The notes beneath the pieces were generated by a model, which was not told the origin of the DNA, did no database searches, and saw only the letters and a program-made list of their open reading frames with translations. From assembly GCA_937921865.1 (NCBI GenBank), contig CAKZWF010000064.1, forward strand, positions 46,886 through 110,885: a DNA stretch of 64,000 nt, given 5' to 3'. The DNA comes from an uncultured Pseudomonadales bacterium. GTDB lineage: Bacteria; Pseudomonadota; Gammaproteobacteria; Pseudomonadales; Azotimanducaceae. Positions within the stretch are counted from its first letter, which is position 1. Each line of letters starts with the position of its first letter. A program made the position numbers and the translations under genes. Shown one piece after another: positions 18,866 to 26,246 of the stretch.

Positions 18866-19480
18866 TCAGTTGCCGGGCGCGACGGGGTCCGCGGTATCAG
18901 CAACCGCGTCTGCAGCGGGGTCAGCGGTTTTGTCGATGCGCCAGTATTTAGTGCCTTCCAGCGACAGGTCGTACATCAGCCCTTTGTTGCCGTAAACAAA
19001 GCCGATAATCGGATTGCGGCCGCTGTTGGTGTTGATCGAATCGCCAACGCCAAACTCGATCAGCGCAACACTGCCGTCCACGCCTGCTTCCCAGCCCTGA
19101 CTGTTGCGGAAGTTCTCCAAAGAATCCGGAGTCATGAACATCAGCACTTCTGAGCGGGCCTGAGCGCCGAGCTGGAAGCCGAATGAACCGGCAGTCAATC
19201 GGTAGTACTGGACCGGAATTCCGTTGATCAGCAGTGCGCCTTCACCGACTTTGCCGCCAAAGCCGAGACCGACCTTGATTGCTCGGGGAAACACCAGGAC
19301 ACCGGCGGCCTTGTTGGCCAGTTCGCGCGCTTCCGGTGCTCTGTCGTAAAGGTCAGTAATTGCTGTGCGGACGCGGGCGTCGAGTTCAGTCTTCGACGCA
19401 GCAAAAGCGCTGTTGAGGCTGCTGCAGCTGATAAGGGTGGTTAAGACCACCGTGGTAAAGCGAAGCAATGACATCGGCAT
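18866..19480 (-). CDS. SYLF (Ysc84-like) lipid-binding domain exported protein
   Basis: A 204-residue protein with an N-terminal signal peptide (LLRFTTVVLTTLISCSSLNSAFA). The body matches the SYLF/Ysc84 family: KAAGVLVFPRAIKVGLGFGG, then GEGALL, QLGAQARSEVLMFM, and GFVYGNKGLMYDLSLEG near the end. Eukaryotic SYLF domains bind phosphoinositides; bacterial members are periplasmic or envelope proteins of unknown role. The C-terminal tail is Ala/Asp/Pro-rich. It converges on ogt. Its start lies 76 bases from an inverted-repeat site (19556-19571) that recurs just before the divergent tetR gene, which suggests control by that regulator. Confidence 0.88.
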   Translation of the reverse strand: MPMSLLRFTTVVLTTLISCSSLNSAFAASKTELDARVRTAITDLYDRAPEARELANKAAGVLVFPRAIKVGLGFGGKVGEGALLINGIPVQYYRLTAGSFGFQLGAQARSEVLMFMTPDSLENFRNSQGWEAGVDGSVALIEFGVGDSINTNSGRNPIIGFVYGNKGLMYDLSLEGTKYWRIDKTADPAADAVADTADPVAPGN

Positions 19481-19555
19481 GGTGGAGTCCCTGGGGGTAA
19501 AGACCGGGGCTTTATACCATCGTGGCGGACCCGGGTCGATAGATGTCTCGATAAA

Positions 19556-19571
19556 GTAACTAAATGGTTAC
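19556..19571. promoter_or_regulatory. Candidate TetR operator, copy 1
   Basis: GTAACTAAATGGTTAC has perfect 5-base arms GTAAC/GTTAC. It matches copy 2 at 19660-19675 at 15 of 16 positions and lies between the divergent SYLF and tetR genes, on the SYLF side. Confidence 0.7.
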
Positions 19572-19659
19572 CATGTTGACAACGGATATCTCCAATATCG
19601 CTGGCGGAAAGCCGCGCAGCGCCTGCGGACGTAGTGCTGGAAGCAGGATTTTGCAAAGA

Positions 19660-19675
19660 GTAACTATATGGTTAC
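19660..19675. promoter_or_regulatory. Candidate TetR operator, copy 2
   Basis: GTAACTATATGGTTAC, the second copy, ends nine bases before the tetR start codon, so a bound repressor would cover the start region of its own gene. The spacing to copy 1 is 104 bases, close to ten helical turns. Confidence 0.7.
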
Positions 19676-19684
19676 TATCTGGCG

Positions 19685-20179
19685 ATGCGCACCAGTGCAA
19701 TTATTCAAAGGGCAAAGATTCTTGACGCTGCTGCTGAAATTTTCGCAGCACGAGGATTTGCGGGCGCTCGGGTCGATGATATTGCGGCATCTGCCGGGAT
19801 GAACAAGCGTCTGCTCTATCATTACGTAGGTGCCAAGGCCGAACTGTTTTCCGCCGTGCTCACCAGGCAGGCGCAGGAGCTTGATGCCAGCAGTTTGAGC
19901 AGTCCCCAACTATGGTCATTGCTGCTGGCTGAAGCGGCTAACACCGGCTCAACCCAGCTGCTTCGCAGCCTGCTCGACTTTGAGCTTCACCAGGGCGGTG
20001 GCAACGTCAGTGATCGGCTTGCTCGAGCGATGTTCGCGGCTCTGTTGCCGGCAGGAGATGAAATGTTGAGCGAATTGACCGGCACTCGCGATGACTCGCG
20101 AAAACCGCGGATTCGGATGATGCCTCAGGTCGTGGCAGCGTCTGATTCGCAGCGAAGCTCCGCAAAGCGCTCAAAGTAA
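19685..20179 (+). CDS. TetR-family transcriptional regulator
   Basis: A 164-residue regulator. The N-terminal DNA-binding domain is clear: AAEIFAARGFAGARVDDIAASAGMNK with the recognition part RLLYHYVGAKAELF, residues about 10-60. The C-terminal ligand domain is short for the family and ends with SRKPRIRMM-type sequence seen in some TetR proteins. The last 55 bases overlap the 3' end of convergent aroA, so the original C-terminus may have been lost or altered. Only nine bases separate a candidate operator from the ATG, and no good ribosome site is visible, so the mRNA could be nearly leaderless. It probably controls itself and the divergent SYLF gene. Confidence 0.85.
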   Translation: MRTSAIIQRAKILDAAAEIFAARGFAGARVDDIAASAGMNKRLLYHYVGAKAELFSAVLTRQAQELDASSLSSPQLWSLLLAEAANTGSTQLLRSLLDFELHQGGGNVSDRLARAMFAALLPAGDEMLSELTGTRDDSRKPRIRMMPQVVAASDSQRSSAKRSK

Positions 20180-21420
20180 TCGGGGAAGGTTTTCTCTACA
20201 CAATCAGGATCGTTGATCACGACGGGCACATCCCCGAGGCAGGCAAGTGAGAAACACATGGCCATGCGGTGGTCACCGTAGGTGTCGATGGTTGCAGCAG
20301 TGAGCTGCTCGGGCGGATCGATCTGCAGGAAATCTCTGCCTTCGATTACGGTGGCGCCGAGCTTGCGCAGTTCGGTACTCATCGCCGCCAGACGGTCAGT
20401 CTCTTTGACACGCCAGCTGTAGATATTGCGAAGCGTGGTTGTGCCTTTGGCAAACAGGGCCAGCATGGCTGCGGTCATTGCGGCGTCCGGAATATTGTTA
20501 AGATCCAGATCGACTCCATGCAGCAAGCCCGGCTGCACAAAAATACTGGTGGCATCGCGCTGCACCCGCGCGCCCATAGCTTCCAGAACATCCAGGAAAG
20601 CAAGATCGCCCTGCATGCTGTCTGCACCAAGACCGTGCACTCTGATGCCGGCGCCGCGAATTGCTCCCGCGGCAAGAAAGTAACTGGCGGATGAGGCATC
20701 CCCCTCAACCAGAAAGTCGCCCGGGCTCTCATAACGACCCGGAGAGACTTCGAAATGCTGATAATCTTCGTGTTTAACCGTGGCGCCGAATTTCTCCATC
20801 ATGTGCAGGGTGATCGCGAGATACGGTTTGGAGATCTGCTCGCCAATGATTTCGATAGTCACAGGTCCGCGGGCGAGGGGTGCTGCCATCAACAGGGACG
20901 TCAAGAACTGGCTGGACAGGTCGCCGGGAATCTTCGCGGTGCCGCCGTTCAGGCCAGTGCCGTGAATTTCTACAGGTGGAAAGCCTTCCGTTTCGAGATA
21001 GCGAACGTTGGCACCAAGCTGGCGTAGACCGTCAACCAGCGGTGCAATGGGCCGCTCCCGCATGCGTTCAATGCCATCGAGTACAAAGTGACCCGCGCCG
21101 AGCGTCAAAGCCGCAGCGAGCGGACGAATCGCAGTGCCGGCAAGTCCCAGATCCAGATTGAAGCGTCCGTTGCCCTGGTAGAGCGGGCCGTTGCTGCCGC
21201 TGACGGTGCAGATTCCGCCGGACTCAACAATCTCCACTTCCAGTTGCGCCAGAGCGCGACGCATCAGTTGCGTATCCTCGCTGTCCAGCAGATTGTGGAT
21301 ACGGGTGCTGCCGTTCGCCAGCGCGGCGAGTAACAGGGCTCTATTGGAGATACTTTTTGAGCCGGGAAGGGTGATATCACCGGCCAGTTCCCGGCACGGG
21401 CTGAGAGTCAGGGTGCGCAT
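20125..21420 (-). CDS. aroA: 3-phosphoshikimate 1-carboxyvinyltransferase (EPSP synthase)
   Basis: The 431-residue enzyme joins shikimate-3-phosphate and PEP in the sixth step of the shikimate pathway. The N-terminal substrate motif LPGSKSISNRALLLAAL, the glycine-rich segment NLDLGLAGTAIRPLAAALTL, and the C-terminal RVKETDRLAAM and YGDHRMAM motifs are all present. No Shine-Dalgarno sequence precedes the ATG. It lies 48 bases downstream of a methyltransferase-like gene on the same strand and its 3' end overlaps the tetR gene by 55 bases in the convergent orientation. Confidence 0.97.
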   Translation of the reverse strand: MRTLTLSPCRELAGDITLPGSKSISNRALLLAALANGSTRIHNLLDSEDTQLMRRALAQLEVEIVESGGICTVSGSNGPLYQGNGRFNLDLGLAGTAIRPLAAALTLGAGHFVLDGIERMRERPIAPLVDGLRQLGANVRYLETEGFPPVEIHGTGLNGGTAKIPGDLSSQFLTSLLMAAPLARGPVTIEIIGEQISKPYLAITLHMMEKFGATVKHEDYQHFEVSPGRYESPGDFLVEGDASSASYFLAAGAIRGAGIRVHGLGADSMQGDLAFLDVLEAMGARVQRDATSIFVQPGLLHGVDLDLNNIPDAAMTAAMLALFAKGTTTLRNIYSWRVKETDRLAAMSTELRKLGATVIEGRDFLQIDPPEQLTAATIDTYGDHRMAMCFSLACLGDVPVVINDPDCVEKTFPDYFERFAELRCESDAATT

Positions 21421-21468
21421 GGAGCGGCATTAAACACCATGCTTTCCGGCAGCGGTAGCCGCTTGGGC

Positions 21469-22224
21469 TCAGCGGCCGGTTTTCAGCGCCTGGGCACCAT
21501 TGCGGGTTTCCGGCGGCGGTGTCATGTCTTTGCTGGCGATTTTGACAAACCCTTCGGTTTTGTCGATCAACACGCAGGCGGCGTTCTGGGTTCTTGCCCA
21601 GGTCGCCAGATGTTTCATGTCGGTCTGGGAAGTAACGTTGCGGATCAGGATGACAAACTTTTCCGCGAAGCGCCGGTGCAGGCGGCTGATGGCGCCAATC
21701 GCGCCCTGAACTGTGGCACGACCGCCATCGCAGATCACCAGTTGGTATTTCTTTGCCAGGCGATTCGGATCCAGCGAATACCAGACATAGTCGTTGAACA
21801 GTCTGGCTCTTGAGTGAATCACGTGGGCGCTGCCTACCTGGTATTCGGTCAGCCAGGAACGCATCAGATTTGCCCAGTGAGAGTCCTGTTCCAGGCACCA
21901 CAGCTGTTTTTTCTGTTCGGGTGACTGGTCGCAGATCGCGCCCAGAACAAGTGTTGTCAGACTGGTTCCGCACTGCAGTATCGGGCCGTCGGCGACCCTC
22001 GCTTCAGCCAGGCAGCTGCGCATAAAGCGCTCATCTGACTGCTGCAGCGGGTCACCCCAATAGGCAAACAGATCTGCCACGAGCCGGTCGGTGGCCGCGA
22101 CATTGCTGCCCGCCACCAGCTGTTTTGCCGCACGATCGAAGCCGTGCTGCCGGGTGTGGAACGCTACCCGGGCACGAATTGTCTGCATGGCGGAGTTGTC
22201 GCCCAGTAGGCCGCTAATTGGCAT
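21469..22224 (-). CDS. Methyltransferase-like protein of unknown function
   Basis: A 251-residue protein; the start MPISGLLG is chosen because GAGGGA lies eight bases upstream, while an ATG 33 bases earlier lacks such a site. The middle resembles a Rossmann-type class I methyltransferase: GPILQCGTSLTTLVLGAI at the motif I position, LWCLEQDSHWANLM for the acidic end of beta-2, and YQLVICDGGR for motif IV. Motif I is a weak match, with GTSLTT instead of GxGxG, so SAM binding is not certain. The N-terminal part (residues 1-80) looks helical. It may be co-transcribed with aroA. Confidence 0.55.
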   Translation of the reverse strand: MPISGLLGDNSAMQTIRARVAFHTRQHGFDRAAKQLVAGSNVAATDRLVADLFAYWGDPLQQSDERFMRSCLAEARVADGPILQCGTSLTTLVLGAICDQSPEQKKQLWCLEQDSHWANLMRSWLTEYQVGSAHVIHSRARLFNDYVWYSLDPNRLAKKYQLVICDGGRATVQGAIGAISRLHRRFAEKFVILIRNVTSQTDMKHLATWARTQNAACVLIDKTEGFVKIASKDMTPPPETRNGAQALKTGR

Positions 22225-22315
22225 AGTCAGTCCCTCGCTGGCGATGATGATAGCCATCGAGAGATAGAGTGACCGGCAACTGCATCACGGAAACCGCACG
22301 CCGGAACTCTCATTT

Positions 22316-23293
22316 TCAGCTGGTGCTGATGGTTCTGTAGGTCATGTAAGCCAGATAGATGGTAAGAAACGCCGCGCCGCTGCGGCGGCCCATCAGCGCG
22401 TTACCGATTAGAAAAATCGGAATAAGTGCTGCGGCAAACAGCAGCGAAACGGTGAGGTCGATAATGCCTCCAGCTGGCACATAGACTGGTGCGATGATCG
22501 CACCCGCGGGCAACACCAGCAGGCTGTTGAAGATGTTTGAGCCGAGCACGTTGCCAACAGAAATGTCAGACTCGTTGCGCAGTGCCGCAATCAACGACGT
22601 GATCAATTCCGGCAGACTGGTGCCGATGGCAATAATGACCAGGCCGACGGCCGTTTTTGACATTCCGAACTGCTCAGCAAGCAACGCTCCGTGGGAAATG
22701 GTCAGATGACCACCAATTGCGAGACCCAGCATGCCGCCCCCAACCAATACCCAGTCTTTTCTGGTGACCGCTACACTTGTCGGCAGAGGCACCAGGCCTG
22801 CGCCGAGCAGCAGCGGATCTTTGCGCTGCCGGAGTACATCGCGGATCGACACATAAATGAAAATGGTGAATAGACACAGCAACACCAGACCGTCTGCGCG
22901 ATCCAGGACTGCTCTGCTGGAACGCAGCGGTTGATCCAGAGCCAGGATCACCAGTACACAGGTCGCCAACAACAACAGCGGCAATTCCCGCTGGATCAGT
23001 TGACCATGGAGAGTAATCGGCGCGATCAGCGCGGCCGCTCCCAGAGCCAGGCCAACGTTGGCAATGTTGGATCCGACAATGTTGCCGAAGGCGAGGTCCG
23101 ACTGACCGTCCAGAGCGCCGACGATATTGATAACGAGCTCGGGCGAGCTGGTCCCGAAGGCCACTACTGTCAGTCCAACAATCATTGGTGAGACACCGAA
23201 GCCGCTGGCGATTCTCGACGCACCCTGAACCAGCATGGTTCCGCCGCCAAGCAGCAGGGCAATACCCGTGACGAGAAGCAGCGCGTGATCCAT
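22316..23293 (-). CDS. CaCA-family sodium/calcium antiporter (YrbG-like)
   Basis: A 325-residue inner-membrane protein with ten or so hydrophobic segments. It has the two inverted alpha-repeats of the family: GTSSPELVINIVGA with GNIVGSNIANV in the first half, and GTSLPELITSLIAA with GNVLGSNIFNSLLVL in the second. These segments form the cation-binding site and exchange Ca2+ for Na+ or H+. The length fits the YrbG group. It is divergent from rimK and lies 92 bases downstream of the methyltransferase-like gene's start region on the same strand. Confidence 0.93.
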   Translation of the reverse strand: MDHALLLVTGIALLLGGGTMLVQGASRIASGFGVSPMIVGLTVVAFGTSSPELVINIVGALDGQSDLAFGNIVGSNIANVGLALGAAALIAPITLHGQLIQRELPLLLLATCVLVILALDQPLRSSRAVLDRADGLVLLCLFTIFIYVSIRDVLRQRKDPLLLGAGLVPLPTSVAVTRKDWVLVGGGMLGLAIGGHLTISHGALLAEQFGMSKTAVGLVIIAIGTSLPELITSLIAALRNESDISVGNVLGSNIFNSLLVLPAGAIIAPVYVPAGGIIDLTVSLLFAAALIPIFLIGNALMGRRSGAAFLTIYLAYMTYRTISTS

Positions 23294-23482
23294 CAGTGTT
23301 ACTTACTCATCAGTCTCATTGTTGCCTTGTCAGCTGCCTTTGAAGGGCGCCTTTGTTGGCCAGTCTAGAGTCAGGAAAGGCCCACGGTACCTGTTACTGG
23401 CGGGAGTTGGAACGGCAGCAGACAGGCTGTAGGCATCTTTCGATCGGGTTGACGTTTTTTATACATATCGCAGATAGACAAC

Positions 23483-23491
23483 TGGTATAAA
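23483..23491 (+). promoter_or_regulatory. Possible extended -10 promoter for the rimK operon
   Basis: TGGTATAAA reads as an extended -10 element (TGn plus TATAAA) about 30 bases before the rimK start. No good -35 hexamer was found at the normal distance, which is common for extended -10 promoters. The AT-rich stretch just upstream supports it. Confidence 0.4.
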
Positions 23492-23521
23492 CTCCTTTTC
23501 CCCTCGCTACTGTGGTTACGT

Positions 23522-24712
23522 ATGAAACTCGCCATACTTTCCTGTGCACCGGATGCCTACAGCACTCGCCGCCTCAAGGAAGCTGCGCTGCAGCGCGACC
23601 ACAAGGTCAAGGTGCTCAATACGCTGAAGTTTGCGATAGACCTGCAGCGTGGCGTGCCGGATCTTTATTACCAGCGCAAACCATTGAGCGACTACGATGC
23701 GGTGCTGCCGCGAATTGGTGCGTCGATCACCTACTACGGTACTGCAGTCGTTCGACAGTTCCAGGAGATGGATGTGTTCTGTGCGAATACCGCGCACGGG
23801 ATTGCCAATTCCCGTGACAAGCTGCGTAGTCTGCAGATTCTCAGCCGTCATCACATCGGCATACCGCGGACCACGTTTGTCAGAGATAAAAGGGACGTGC
23901 TGCCGGCAATCGAAAGGGTGGGCGGGGCTCCGGTCATCATCAAACTTATCGAAGGTACCCAGGGCATCGGCGTGTTGCTGGCAGAGTCGGTAAAAGCGGC
24001 GGAGTCCATCATCGAACTGCTGCAGAGTCAGAAGCAGAACGTGCTGATTCAGAAGTTTGTTGCTGAGAGTAAAGGCAAAGATATCCGGGCGTTTGTGGTG
24101 GGCGATCGCGTGGTAGCTGCGATGCGCCGCGTAGCCCAGGGTCAGGAGTTTCGCAGCAACGTGCACCGCGGCGGCGTTGCGGAGGCGGTAGAGCTGACTG
24201 AAGAATATGAAGAGACGGCGGTGCGTGCTGCGCAGATCACCGGTCTGCGGGTTGCCGGGGTCGACATGCTCGAAGGTAACACCGGTCCGCAGATCATGGA
24301 GGTCAACTCATCTCCGGGCCTTGAAGGGATTGAGACGAGCACCGGGCTGGATGTTGCAGGAGCGGTGATCGATTACATCGCCGCGCAGGTGGATTTCCCC
24401 GAGATTGACGTTCGTCAGCGACTGACTGTCAGCAAAGGCTATGGCGTCAGCGAGATATACGTACCGGAAGGCTCCAACTTTGTCGGACTTTCGATTGAGC
24501 AGACGCAACTTCTTGAGCAGGACATTAACGTGCTGACCCTGTATCGCGGCAATAAAGTCATTCCCAATCCGAAGCTCAGCCGAGTGCTCGAAGCAGACGA
24601 CAAGCTGCTGTGTTTCGGTAAGCTGGAATCGATGCGAGGGATGGTGCCGGTCAGAACGCGGCGGCGGCGCGCGCCTAAAATTCAGGAACTTGCCGCTGCC
24701 AGCAGCAGTTGA
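23522..24712 (+). CDS. rimK: RimK-family ATP-grasp glutamate ligase fused to a TrkA_C (RCK_C) domain
   Basis: A 396-residue protein, about 95 longer than E. coli RimK. Residues 1-300 are a RimK ATP-grasp enzyme: VLPRIGASITYYG, NSRDKLRSLQILSRHHIGIP, KLIEGTQGIGV, KDIRAFVVG and metal-site MEVNSSPGLEGIE. RimK adds glutamates to the C-terminus of ribosomal protein S6. Residues about 308-375 match the RCK_C domain of potassium-channel regulators (VSEIYVPEGSNFVGLSI, then RGNKVIPNP and LEADDKLLCFG), a ligand-binding fold absent from classical RimK. An Arg-rich tail follows. A GTG start of the next gene abuts the stop. The added domain suggests activity control by a small ligand. Confidence 0.92.
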   Translation: MKLAILSCAPDAYSTRRLKEAALQRDHKVKVLNTLKFAIDLQRGVPDLYYQRKPLSDYDAVLPRIGASITYYGTAVVRQFQEMDVFCANTAHGIANSRDKLRSLQILSRHHIGIPRTTFVRDKRDVLPAIERVGGAPVIIKLIEGTQGIGVLLAESVKAAESIIELLQSQKQNVLIQKFVAESKGKDIRAFVVGDRVVAAMRRVAQGQEFRSNVHRGGVAEAVELTEEYEETAVRAAQITGLRVAGVDMLEGNTGPQIMEVNSSPGLEGIETSTGLDVAGAVIDYIAAQVDFPEIDVRQRLTVSKGYGVSEIYVPEGSNFVGLSIEQTQLLEQDINVLTLYRGNKVIPNPKLSRVLEADDKLLCFGKLESMRGMVPVRTRRRRAPKIQELAAASSS

Positions 24713-25168
24713 GTGAAAGCAGTCATTGGCTGGCGGGAATGGGTTGGTCTGCCGGAACTGGGCATAGGACGGATCAAAGCCAAAGTAGATACTGGCGCGA
24801 GAACGTCAGCCATTCATGCATTTGCGCTGGAAACCGAGGAGCGTGAAGACGGCCTTTGGCTGCGCTTTGCGCTGCATCCGGAACAGCGTTCTGAGACTGC
24901 TGTCATCACCTGTGAAGCTAAGGTCAAAGACCAGCGTACCGTCAGGGATTCTGGTGGGCATGAAGAGCCGCGCTATGTGATCGAAACCCCGGTCCAGCTG
25001 GGCAATAAAACCTGGCCGATCGAGATTACCCTGACCTCTAGAGACAATATGGGTTTTCGGATGCTGCTGGGACGTACCGCCATCCGTGCCCGGTTTCTGG
25101 TTGATTCGAACAAGTCTTACCTGCTGAGTAAACGCAAGGATCAAAGTGGCGATGGAAGTCGAAGTTAA
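24713..25168 (+). CDS. rimB: Retropepsin-like RimB-type protease
   Basis: A 151-residue protein starting at the GTG immediately after the rimK stop. The active-site motif VDTGARTSAIHA has the D-T-G-A signature of retropepsin-like aspartic proteases, and MLLGRTAIRARFLVD supplies the later hydrophobic-Gly element of the same fold. Older databases call this family ATP-dependent zinc protease. In Pseudomonas, RimB works with RimK in S6 modification. Its position directly behind rimK supports that role here, probably trimming or limiting the glutamate tail. It overlaps the next gene by 23 bases. Confidence 0.88.
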   Translation: MKAVIGWREWVGLPELGIGRIKAKVDTGARTSAIHAFALETEEREDGLWLRFALHPEQRSETAVITCEAKVKDQRTVRDSGGHEEPRYVIETPVQLGNKTWPIEITLTSRDNMGFRMLLGRTAIRARFLVDSNKSYLLSKRKDQSGDGSRS

Positions 25169-26246
25169 AAAGGCCCGACCGCCGAAGAGTCAGCCCTTCA
25201 CGATTGCCGGGCATACCATCGCACCAGGTGAGCGACTGCTGTTTAACTTACCCGGGGCCAATCTGTATACCCACACGCCGCTGGATATGCCTGTTGAAGT
25301 GATCCACGGGCGGCGGTCCGGACCTGTGCTGCTGGTCTGCGCGGCGATTCATGGTGACGAACTGAATGGTGTTGAGATCATCCGTCGAATGCGCAGTTTC
25401 CGTTCCCTGGGAAGGCTCAACGGCACTCTGGTGCTGGTGCCGGTGGTGAACCTGTTCGGTTTCATTCACCAGTCCCGATATCTGCCGGATCGACGTGACC
25501 TGAACCGGTGTTTTCCCGGTTCAGAAAGAGGCTCGGTTGCGTCCCGGGTGGCCAATCTGTTCTTCAAAGAGGTCGTGCAACACTGCTCGCATGTGATTGA
25601 TCTGCACACCGCCGCGGTACACAGAGACAATCTGCCCCAGGTGAGAGCGGCCCTGGATGAGCCTGGAGTCAGAGAGATGGCCATGGGCTTTTCGATTCCA
25701 GTGATCATCAATTCCGGCCTGATTCCAAACAGCCTGCGTCATGAAGCCGGTCAGGCAGGGATTCCGGTCATTACCTATGAAGCAGGTGAAGCCCTCAGGC
25801 TCGACGAGAAATCGATCGTGAGCGGCGTGCGTGGCATTGTCAGCGTGATGCGGACGCTGGGCATGTTGCCGTCGCGTCGCATCAGAACTATTCGGGCGGA
25901 ACCCTACATCGCCAGTTCCACCAGCTGGTTTCGGGCGTCGATCGATGGGGTGTTCCGACCGCTGGTAAAACTCGGCGCGCGGGTTGCGTCAGGGGATTCT
26001 CTGGGCGTGATTTCAGCACCATTTTCCTCGGAGGAAGCAGTACTGATCGCCAAAACCGATGGCATTGTCATCTGTGTCAATAATCTGCCCCTGGTCAATG
26101 AAGGCGATGCTCTATTTCATATCGCCCGTTTTGGTGAAACAGGTGCGGTGGAAGAAGAAATTGCCAGTCATGAGAGCAATGTCGAGGGTGACCGTCTCTA
26201 CGAAATCGAGGCGATCAATCCAACGGATCCTGCTGCCAGCGGGTGA
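25146..26246 (+). CDS. Succinylglutamate desuccinylase/aspartoacylase-family deacylase
   Basis: A 366-residue M14-like zinc hydrolase starting at GTG 25146 or ATG 25152, inside the end of rimB. Zinc ligands are visible in AAIHGDELNGVEII (His and Glu) and HVIDLHTA (second His); ITYEAGEALRLDE supplies the catalytic-side acidic residues. A C-terminal beta domain with SGDSLGVI and ALFHIARFGE resembles the biotinyl/lipoyl-like fold found in this family. The family hydrolyses N-acyl amino acids. The operon context suggests removal of an acyl or glutamyl group linked to the RimK/RimB pathway. A GTGA overlap couples it to tamA. Confidence 0.87.
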   Translation: MAMEVEVKKARPPKSQPFTIAGHTIAPGERLLFNLPGANLYTHTPLDMPVEVIHGRRSGPVLLVCAAIHGDELNGVEIIRRMRSFRSLGRLNGTLVLVPVVNLFGFIHQSRYLPDRRDLNRCFPGSERGSVASRVANLFFKEVVQHCSHVIDLHTAAVHRDNLPQVRAALDEPGVREMAMGFSIPVIINSGLIPNSLRHEAGQAGIPVITYEAGEALRLDEKSIVSGVRGIVSVMRTLGMLPSRRIRTIRAEPYIASSTSWFRASIDGVFRPLVKLGARVASGDSLGVISAPFSSEEAVLIAKTDGIVICVNNLPLVNEGDALFHIARFGETGAVEEEIASHESNVEGDRLYEIEAINPTDPAASG

